A model generated the notes under the pieces. The model did not search any database. It worked only from the letters and a program-made list of their open reading frames with translations, and was not told the origin of the DNA. The position numbers were made by a program, and so were the translations under genes. Shown piece by piece: positions 24,038-30,232 of a stretch of 30,232 nucleotides of DNA. This DNA comes from DATKMG01 sp035541995 (lineage in GTDB: Bacteria; Acidobacteriota; Terriglobia; Versatilivoradales; Versatilivoraceae). The stretch is taken from NCBI GenBank assembly GCA_035541995.1, contig DATKMG010000071.1:1-30232 (forward strand), in the 5' to 3' direction. How positions within the stretch are numbered: the stretch's first letter is position 1; every line of letters begins with the position of its first letter.

Positions 24038-24066
24038 ACTTACCCTGGTCAACGGAATCGTGCATG

Positions 24067-24927
24067 TTACTTGAACCCCATTTCGTCTGGTGACTTTCCA
24101 CATGCTTCGAGCACAATACCCCTTAATTGAAGAAGGCGGAGTACTCCGTCGGCAGGCGATTCATCCCACACTTTCACATACTCTTTCACCCAATTTTCCG
24201 CTGCCTTTATTGCCTTCTCAGGGGCGCCCTTCATTTTCGGAGTGTACTCCTCCTTTACCTGTCTAAGGGATTTTGTACGTTCTGCTCCTTTTTGCTGCCT
24301 AATAATTGCTTCGCTTGCCTCCATGAAGGCCACCACTGCATCGCATGGACTGAGCTTTCCTGACGTCTTTGCCATGCGTGGACCAACTTTGGCCCGCTTT
24401 GCAGAACGTGGTTTTGCCGGTGAGACCTCTTCAGCTATACCTGTTTTGAGTCCCTCTATCTCCTCAACCACATGGGATCTTTCGCGGTTTGGCGAGGCGA
24501 CTTGCTGCTCGGGTGCTCTATTCTTTGGCATAACCTCTTTGTTTTCGGCAGACCGAGCTGCTTTGGTTTTATTCAGGTCGTCCAATTCCTGCTGCAATCT
24601 CGTATTTTTATCTGTGACGGTTTTTAAGTCATTACTTAGACGACTTTTTTCCTGATTTAAACTGGCGGCTTCTTCAGTCAATCTCTTGACCTCGGCGTTT
24701 AGTCTTTCAATTTGCTGCTTGGCGCTCTCGAGTTCTTCTTTGTACCTGCCGCATCCTGAAACCATGAACAACAAAATGCTCGCGAGCAGCGCCCAGCATA
24801 CGACAGGACCAATTGACGGGAATCCTCGTACAAAATTCTGCGAGTTTCCAAATGCTGCTTCGGAACTCAGACGACCCCCCATCCCCAACATCTGTCTGAT
24901 CCGTCGGCTCGAATCGCAGATGTTCAT
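24067..24927 (-). CDS. Coiled-coil outer-envelope lipoprotein
   Basis: The 286-residue product has an ATG eight bases after AGGAG. After a basic leader of about 40 residues comes a lipoprotein signal (WALLASILLFMVSGCG; lipobox VSGC, Cys about 59). Then a long coiled coil (about 63-120; EELESAKQQIERLNAEVKRL and LNQEKSRLSNDLKTVTDKNT), a charged linker, and a C-terminal helical domain with PCDAVVAFMEASEAI and AAENWVKEYVKVWDESPADG. The leader before the lipobox is unusually long, so an internal start may be used. It resembles surface lipoproteins of the Lpp/coiled-coil kind only in general plan. It leads the three-gene envelope operon. Confidence in the lipoprotein call is high; the role is unknown. 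Confidence 0.8.
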   Translation of the reverse strand: MNICDSSRRIRQMLGMGGRLSSEAAFGNSQNFVRGFPSIGPVVCWALLASILLFMVSGCGRYKEELESAKQQIERLNAEVKRLTEEAASLNQEKSRLSNDLKTVTDKNTRLQQELDDLNKTKAARSAENKEVMPKNRAPEQQVASPNRERSHVVEEIEGLKTGIAEEVSPAKPRSAKRAKVGPRMAKTSGKLSPCDAVVAFMEASEAIIRQQKGAERTKSLRQVKEEYTPKMKGAPEKAIKAAENWVKEYVKVWDESPADGVLRLLQLRGIVLEACGKSPDEMGFK

Positions 24928-25065
24928 GATATTACTCCTGTTCCGGTGTTCTAAAATGGCAACGTCACCTGATGTGGATCTTTTTTTGCCTCAGGTTAAA
25001 CTAAAGGATTAGCATGTGCCGACTCCCGGCTCATGGAACATTTTCCTTTCACAACTCGATTTGAA

Positions 25066-25881
25066 TTAAAGGCGAAGACGTTTCGCTAGGTGCTCGGCTT
25101 CGATAACGGTAACCGTTTCCGAATCCACTTCCGAGCTCTCCAAGTTTTCCTCCCCATCTGAAACCACTCTGCCATCACGGATTCGAACAACTCTGTCACA
25201 AGCTTGGCCGATTTCCTCCTCATGCGTGACCACCACCACTGTGTACCCTTGTCGCGCTACAGATCTAAGTTGTTCGACAACCGCGTCAGTGTTCTTTTGG
25301 TCAAGCTGACCTGTGGGTTCGTCACCCAGTATCAGTGAAGGGCCATTTACGAGTGCTCTCGCCATCGCCGCCCTCTGGCGCTCTCCCCCGGATAAACGGT
25401 TGGCCCAGTGATCCACCCGATGGGAAAGTCCGACCTTGTCTAGTGCTTCCAAGATTTTCTTTCTGCGGGTCCGCTTATCGGACGAGGCATAGATCAGTGG
25501 CAGTTCTAGATTCTCGTACACGGTGGAGTTTGGTAATAGATCGCAGCTCTGAAAAATGAATCCCACTTCTTTGCTTCGGAAAAGCGCCTGTTCCTGAGGC
25601 GTGAAGCTCAAAACGTTGTGGCCTTTAAATAGGTAAACGCCGGCAGTGGGAGCATGCAGAAGTCCCAGCACATAGAGGAGAGTGGATTTTCCGGACCCGG
25701 ATGGGCCCATTATGGCCACCATCTCTCCGCGATAAATTGTGACATCGGCCCCGCGAAGAGCATGGATAGTGTTTGTTCCGTCTATGTAGTCTTTTACAAG
25801 GCCCCGAGTTTCTATTACTAATCCATCTTCTGCCAATTGCTCACCTTCACCTTGTGGACTTTTGGAATTGGACCCCTTCAT
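25066..25881 (-). CDS. ABC transporter ATP-binding protein, LolD/MacB type, orphan
   Basis: The 271-residue product has all ATPase motifs: Walker A GPSGSGKST, Q loop FQSCDLLPNSTVYEN, signature LSGGERQR, Walker B LILGDEPTGQLD and switch histidine in VVVVTHEEE. The spacing and the GDEPTGxLD form place it with the LolD/MacB/FtsE group that powers lipoprotein release or macrolide-type export through FtsX-like permeases. It carries about 20 extra N-terminal residues and an acidic C-terminal tail of about 40. No permease gene is beside it in this window; it stands between the lipoprotein operon and small membrane peptide gene. It might serve the lipoprotein operon or a permease elsewhere. AGGGA precedes the ATG. 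Confidence 0.9.
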   Translation of the reverse strand: MKGSNSKSPQGEGEQLAEDGLVIETRGLVKDYIDGTNTIHALRGADVTIYRGEMVAIMGPSGSGKSTLLYVLGLLHAPTAGVYLFKGHNVLSFTPQEQALFRSKEVGFIFQSCDLLPNSTVYENLELPLIYASSDKRTRRKKILEALDKVGLSHRVDHWANRLSGGERQRAAMARALVNGPSLILGDEPTGQLDQKNTDAVVEQLRSVARQGYTVVVVTHEEEIGQACDRVVRIRDGRVVSDGEENLESSEVDSETVTVIEAEHLAKRLRL

Positions 25882-26119
25882 TTCAGTTCCCTTGTCGATC
25901 GACAGTACCCTTACTCTCCTTTGGGATGCCTTGAAGGCCTTTTTTTCATTTGTTCAGCACATTCCTGAGAAAAATGTGAGCAGCATCTGACAGCTTGCAC
26001 CGCCTCATTCGTTGTATTGCCTCGTGGGCCGTATTTCCGACCTTCCCATCGGTCGTTGGCGATTTGCACTCGGGAGTAGACGAGCTTCCAGGTGCAGATT
26101 CACGGGCCAGCCTGCGTCT

Positions 26120-26206
26120 TCACTTCCGGACCTTCAGAAATGTTGTGACGCAAGCAAACAGAAACGCCGCCACAGCTAATATCACTGTCACGTAGTAGAT
26201 ATCCAT
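26120..26206 (-). CDS. 28-residue membrane peptide with strong ribosome site
   Basis: The frame encodes MDIYYVTVILAVAAFLFACV then TTFLKVRK and TGA. It is one membrane helix followed by a basic end, preceded by AAGGAGG at about six bases, one of the best ribosome sites in the window. No family is recognised. The downstream ABC ATPase gene begins 238 bp away on the same strand, so the two might be co-transcribed. Confidence 0.55.
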   Translation of the reverse strand: MDIYYVTVILAVAAFLFACVTTFLKVRK

Positions 26207-26552
26207 TTCTTCCTCCTTCTCGAAGATTTGCTCTCTCGCAAAGGTTGGACGTGAGGGCCGCAGCCTCACGTTCAAACTTTTTTCAAAGCAGCTCACCTGT
26301 CGAGCTTCTGCTTTTCCCTATATCAAATAGCAGCATTTTTCATGCCAAAATCAGTCGGTAGGGGTGATGACGGGATTGTATTGAAATCTTGAGGGAATTC
26401 GGCGCAAGACGATTCTGCTACAGCCGCAAATCCTGGAAGGAAATGCGCGAAAGTGAAACGTGAAAATCAAAAGACAAGAATCGTTTACTAGTAAGGCGAA
26501 GATAATTCAATTGACTAACGCTATTGTCCATGTTTCAATATCGCACAGCAGC
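26207..26552. other. Intergenic stretch
   Basis: About 345 bp with no convincing frame on either strand. It should hold the promoter for the membrane peptide and ABC ATPase genes. A near-repeat TGTTTCAATATCGC and TGTTTCATTATCGC occurs at about 26530 and 26562, straddling its right edge. Confidence 0.4.
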
Positions 26553-26755
26553 TCACGTCCCTGTTTCATTATCGCTCGTTATTCGCAGCCGCTTCATGTG
26601 CCGGTATAAGGCAGTTCGGGATATGTCGAGTTGACGCGCAGTTTCTTGCCTGCTGCCGCCCGAGCGTCGCAAGACATACTCACACAACGATCGCGTGACC
26701 TCATCGGTGATGTCGTGTAGAGATCGGCCGCGGGTAAAGCGAATGATGCGCAGGA
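26553..26755 (-). pseudogene. C-terminal Fis-type helix-turn-helix remnant of a regulator
   Basis: The minus-strand frame reads FLRIIRFTRGRSLHDITDEV, then TRSLCEYVLRRSGGSRQETA and RQLDISRTALYRHMKRLRI before TGA. This is the Fis-type DNA-binding end (HTH_8) found at the tail of NtrC-class sigma-54 activators, with the invariant AxxLxISRxxLYRxxKRL pattern. No AAA+ activator or receiver domain lies upstream; instead repeat copy C begins at about 26738-26756 and replaces it. A small stand-alone Fis-like protein cannot be excluded, but no start codon with a ribosome site is visible, so a fragment is more likely. Confidence 0.6.
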
Positions 26756-26990
26756 AGAAATGGTTGACGGAGTAGCGGAGGGCGAGGTACTCTTAGAAAG
26801 AGGGGCAAAGGAGCCTTTTCATCAACTTGACGACGGTTTTGCCTGGGTTCGCTCGCATGGTAGACACACCGGACACCCGATTGCGGGCAGCCGACGTATC
26901 CCGCTGATCCTCAGGGGTGCCATGAGGTCAAAAAAATGGCAACACCGCCGAATAATTCCGGTTACTCGAGAAAATTTGGTACTGCAGAAG
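26738..26990 (+). repeat. Dispersed repeat, copy C
   Basis: Read on the plus strand, this block follows the minus strand of copy B from its ATGGTTGACGGAGT word, through GAGGTAC and GACGACGGTTTTGCCT, to the AATAATTCCG and GTACTGCAG end. One plus-strand frame contains SLFINLTTVLPG, equivalent to the peptides of the other copies. It lacks the segment shared by A and B to their right. Its left edge abuts the Fis-type remnant, as if the repeat had cut that gene. Confidence 0.6.
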
Positions 26991-27207
26991 GTCTCTCAAT
27001 AGGCTTTGGGAAGCTTATAGAATCTGAATTCAGGTGGAGGGAGACAAAACAAACACACCATGACTACAGCGGCTATGCTGTCTATATTGATGCATTTGGA
27101 TGAAGCAGCACAGAGGAATTGGTTCGTTCGTCCTCCAGCAAGCGAGTGGGGACTTTATGCCTAGTGAACTCTTAGTTTCCACATGTTAGGTTTGAGACGA
27201 CGGATTA
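26991..27207. other. Leader region of the large histidine kinase
   Basis: No gene is seen. The region should carry the kinase promoter, but no clear consensus is visible. The kinase start has no strong ribosome site. Confidence 0.3.
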
Positions 27208-30159
27208 ATGCATTCGAAGGCGAGTAAAAACTCCATGTGGCGCGGCATCATTCTTGCCATTGCCCTTACTGCTCTGGCAGGCGGCGTCCGTCTGTGGCCG
27301 CTCCAATCCCTCGGAACGAGCGTCGCCTACCTTACGTTCTATCCCACCGTAATCATCGTTGCGCTGTATGGAGGGTTTTCTGTCGGACTGATAGCCACTT
27401 TTTTCTCGTGTTTGACTGTATTATTCGCTGGAGCAGCAATGTTCGGCGAATCCTTTGTTAAAGATTTCCCCTTTTGGCTGGCGATGGGTGTCTTTGTCGT
27501 AAACTGCACAATCATCTTAGGGATAGTCTGGACTATGCGCCGTTACCAGGCACAAGTTTTAGAAATGCAATCGGACCTGAAACAAAGGAACGCCGAGCTC
27601 CAGGCAGCTCGCGACATCCTCCAACAAGAAGTAAAACTGCGTACAGCAGAGTTGACACAAACCAACATAAGCCTAGAAAAAGAGCTCATCGAAAGCAAGA
27701 AGGCCGACGAGGCACTGCAAAAAGCACGTGATGAGTTGGAGGTGCGAGTTCAGGAACGAACAGCGAAACTGGAAAAGGCAAACGAAGCCGTAGAAGCCGA
27801 ACGACAAAGATTATATGACATCCTCGAAACGATGCCGGAAATGGTTTGCCTGTTGAGGTCTGATTATCATGTTGCCTTTACGAACCGCAGCTTTCGCGAG
27901 AAATTCGGCGAGGACAACGGGCGACCCTGCTACGATTACCGTTTTGGACGCAAAGAGCCTTGTGAGGCTTGCGAAGCATACAAGGTTTTGGAAACGGGTA
28001 AACCCCATCACTGGGATTTTAGAAGGCCGGATGGCTCTATTATAGATGCCTATGATTTCCCCTTTACAGACACCGATGGATCTTCTCTCATTCTGCAGAT
28101 GCATATTGACATCACCGAGCGCAAGCGAACGGAGGAGGCGCTGCGTCGTTTGAATCGCGAACTGCGGGCCATAAGCAACTGCAACCAGGTTCTTGTGCGA
28201 GCAGTGGACGAGCAGACACTGCTCAACGAAATCTGCCGCATCGTTTGCAATGAGGCCGGCTACCGCATGGCCTGGGTGGGTTTTGCCGAAAACGATGAAG
28301 CAAAGAACATACGCCAGGTCGCCTGGGCCGGGGGCGAGGAGGATTATCTGGCAGATGTGCTGCTTACTTGTTCCAAAACGGAGCGTGGACGCGGTCCGGT
28401 CGGGATAGCCCTCAGGGACGGAGAAAGCGCTTGCATTCAGGATTTCGCAATTGATCCCCAAGCCGCGCCGTGGCGAGAAGGAGCCATAGAGCGAGGCTAT
28501 CGCTCCTGTCTCGCCCTCCCTCTTAAAGACGAAAGCGAGAGCACCTTCGGTATTCTCTGCATCTATTCCACAGAGCCCAAAGCCTTCACACCAGATGAAA
28601 TCCAGCTCATGGAGGAGTTGGCAGGCGATTTGGCGTTCGGTATTAACACCTTGCGCACTCGCGCAGAGCGCAAGCGGGCGGATGACGCGGTAAAGAAAAG
28701 CCAAGTTCTACTCAATGAGGCCCAGCGAATTGCTCATGTCGGAAGCTGGGAACTGGATATCGTCAACAACGTTCTCACTTGGTCCGACGAAATCTATCGG
28801 CTGTTCGAGATCGACCCAGCGAAGTTTGGCGCCTCCTACGAAGCTTTTTTGGATGCCGTCCATCCCGATGATCGGAAGGCCGTCGATTTTGCCTACACTA
28901 ACTCCGTTAAGACACGGACCCCCTATGCCATCGATCATCGTCTTCGCTTTTCGGACGGACGGATAAAACACGTCCACGAACAATGCGAAACCCACTACAA
29001 CGCCGATGGCAAGCCCCTCCGCTCCATTGGAACGGTTCAGGATATTACCGAGCGCAAGCGCGCAGAAGAGCGACTTCATCTGTTGGACTTTGCTTTGGAT
29101 CATGTGAACGAGGCCGCCTTTCTGATAGATGAAAATGCGCGGCCTCGTTTTGTGAATGAAGGGGCTTGCCGCGTATTAGGTTACACTCGATCTGAATTGC
29201 TAGGATTGGGTGTGCCAGATTTTGACCCTGACTTTCCCATGGATAGCTGGAACGGCCATTGGAACGATCTAAAGGCGCAGGGTTCGCTGACCTTCGAAGG
29301 TCGCCACAAGACAAGGGACGGTCGCATTTTCCCAATTGAGATCAACGCCAACTATTTCGAGTACGGAGGCCAGGGCTACAATCTGGCTTTGGTGCGCGAC
29401 ATTACCGAACGCAAGCGAGGCGAAACGGAGCGTGAAAGTCTGATCACGGAATTGGAAGCCAAGAATGCCGAATTGGAAAGATTCGCCTATACGGTTTCTC
29501 ATGATTTGAGGAGCCCTTTGATTACGATCAAGACATTCTTAGGTTTTGTCACGGAACAGCTAGCCAAGGGCAACACGCAGGAACTGAAGCCTGACTTGGA
29601 CCGGATCGACAAGGCGGCAGATAAGATGGGGCAACTCTTGGGAGAGATACTTGAGATTTCTCGTGTGGGACGGATGTTCAATCCACCTTCGGAAGTGTTA
29701 ATTGCGGAACTCGTAAATGAAGCGTTGGAGCTCTTGGCCGGGAGGATTGCGCAACACGGGATCGAAGTACAAATCGTTTCGGATCTCCCCGTCTTGTACG
29801 TTGACCGTCCACGCGTGCAGGAGGTTTTCCAAAACCTGATCGAAAATTCCATAAAATTCATGGGCGATCAGCCCCAACCGAGGATCGAGATTGGTGCAAG
29901 GCAGGATGGTGAGGAGACGGTCTTGTTTGTCAGGGATAACGGCATGGGTATCCAACCCAATTTCCATGAAAAGGTGTTCGGTCTCTTTGACAAGTTAGAC
30001 CCACAGACCGAGGGAACCGGTTTAGGATTAGCTCTGGTCAAACGGATCGTGGAAGTGCATGGTGGTCGTATATGGGTGGAATCCGAGGGCACAGGACATG
30101 GCTCGACGTTCTATTTTACACTGCCTTCTTTCTGGAATCTTGGGACGAACCGTGAATAA
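27208..30159 (+). CDS. Membrane-anchored multi-PAS/GAF sensor histidine kinase
   Basis: The 983-residue product starts with about four membrane helices (10-112) resembling the DUF4118 membrane part of KdpD-like kinases (FYPTVIIVALYGGFSVGLIA). A long coiled coil (113-205) leads to a PAS domain with CYDYRFGRKEPCEACEAYKV, a GAF domain (about 310-490; LNEICRIVCNEAGYRMAWVG), a PAS_3-type domain (VGSWELDIVNNVLTWSDEIY), another PAS (about 625-735), then the phospho-acceptor helix FAYTVSHDLRSPL and the ATPase core with FQNLIENSIKF, VRDNGMGI and GTGLGLALVKRIVE. Linkers all end in DITERKR. A new gene starts 62 bp after its stop, probably its response regulator. Signals are unknown; the Cys-containing PAS may bind metal or sense redox. 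Confidence 0.95.
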   Translation: MHSKASKNSMWRGIILAIALTALAGGVRLWPLQSLGTSVAYLTFYPTVIIVALYGGFSVGLIATFFSCLTVLFAGAAMFGESFVKDFPFWLAMGVFVVNCTIILGIVWTMRRYQAQVLEMQSDLKQRNAELQAARDILQQEVKLRTAELTQTNISLEKELIESKKADEALQKARDELEVRVQERTAKLEKANEAVEAERQRLYDILETMPEMVCLLRSDYHVAFTNRSFREKFGEDNGRPCYDYRFGRKEPCEACEAYKVLETGKPHHWDFRRPDGSIIDAYDFPFTDTDGSSLILQMHIDITERKRTEEALRRLNRELRAISNCNQVLVRAVDEQTLLNEICRIVCNEAGYRMAWVGFAENDEAKNIRQVAWAGGEEDYLADVLLTCSKTERGRGPVGIALRDGESACIQDFAIDPQAAPWREGAIERGYRSCLALPLKDESESTFGILCIYSTEPKAFTPDEIQLMEELAGDLAFGINTLRTRAERKRADDAVKKSQVLLNEAQRIAHVGSWELDIVNNVLTWSDEIYRLFEIDPAKFGASYEAFLDAVHPDDRKAVDFAYTNSVKTRTPYAIDHRLRFSDGRIKHVHEQCETHYNADGKPLRSIGTVQDITERKRAEERLHLLDFALDHVNEAAFLIDENARPRFVNEGACRVLGYTRSELLGLGVPDFDPDFPMDSWNGHWNDLKAQGSLTFEGRHKTRDGRIFPIEINANYFEYGGQGYNLALVRDITERKRGETERESLITELEAKNAELERFAYTVSHDLRSPLITIKTFLGFVTEQLAKGNTQELKPDLDRIDKAADKMGQLLGEILEISRVGRMFNPPSEVLIAELVNEALELLAGRIAQHGIEVQIVSDLPVLYVDRPRVQEVFQNLIENSIKFMGDQPQPRIEIGARQDGEETVLFVRDNGMGIQPNFHEKVFGLFDKLDPQTEGTGLGLALVKRIVEVHGGRIWVESEGTGHGSTFYFTLPSFWNLGTNRE

Positions 30160-30221
30160 AATGACTCTTCTTGTCATCCGAGAGCATTGTTGGAGTCCCA
30201 CATAGATGAAGGAGCCGTAAC

Positions 30222-30232
30222 ATGAAAGGACG
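30222..30232 (+). CDS. Start of next gene (cut by window end)
   Basis: An ATG follows AAGGAG by seven bases and opens a frame reading Met-Lys-Gly before the window ends. Its position 62 bp after a histidine kinase suggests a response regulator or another two-component protein, but only three whole codons are visible. Confidence 0.5.

Noticed and set aside
25995..26195. 66-codon plus-strand frame
   Set aside because: It is opposite the 28-residue membrane peptide, which has a strong ribosome site; the plus frame has none.
27811..28704. 297-codon minus-strand open frame
   Set aside because: It lies wholly inside the histidine kinase gene, whose PAS and GAF motifs are in the plus frame.

Overview
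The window looks like accessory chromosome from an anaerobic deltaproteobacterium-type organism (Desulfobacterota; a Desulfomonile- or Syntrophobacterales-like relative is my best guess, inferred from gene content only). The evidence is a tungsten/molybdopterin aldehyde:ferredoxin oxidoreductase with a MoaD-like partner, an iron alcohol dehydrogenase, a large outer-membrane barrel, large PAS/GAF histidine kinases and an IS1595 element. No rRNA, tRNA or CRISPR array was seen.

Left part (1-7.1 kb, mostly minus strand): MoaD-like protein, aldehyde:ferredoxin oxidoreductase, outer-membrane barrel protein and iron-dependent alcohol dehydrogenase. Together the two oxidoreductases could interconvert alcohol, aldehyde and acid. 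Between them lie gene fossils: a piece of a second iron alcohol dehydrogenase with an in-frame stop just upstream of the oxidoreductase, a ferredoxin tail, the N-terminus of an IS630-type transposase, and fragments that look like radical SAM and metallo-beta-lactamase-fold proteins.

7.4-12.5 kb is a decayed, repeat-rich zone. It holds a truncated double zinc-ribbon protein, a copy of a dispersed repeat, a small exported protein with two CxxxC motifs, two small overlapping unknown genes, and a double-Cache sensor cut off by a complete 977-bp IS1595-family element with 27-bp terminal inverted repeats (10337-11313). Beyond the element are a terminator facing it, a small unknown gene and an unrecognised gene broken by two apparent frameshifts.

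12.7-16.9 kb: an exported caspase-fold/Sel1-repeat protein (plus strand), then GNAT acetyltransferase, universal stress protein and PhoU-like protein genes on the minus strand. 17-22 kb is a GC-rich, tightly packed three-gene export operon of the YhiI-RbbA-YhhJ type, which looks horizontally acquired.

22-26 kb (minus): a PAS histidine kinase, a three-gene envelope operon (coiled-coil lipoprotein, 42-residue membrane protein, second double-CxxxC exported protein), an orphan LolD/MacB-type ABC ATPase and a 28-residue membrane peptide. 26.5-27.2 kb holds the tail of a Fis-type regulator and another copy of the dispersed repeat. The right end carries a 983-residue multi-PAS/GAF membrane histidine kinase and the first codons of the next gene.

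The most novel signals are the dispersed repeat (three clear copies, plus a possible intact small membrane-protein relative) and the pair of double-CxxxC exported proteins. All family assignments are from motifs read by eye; no database search was possible.
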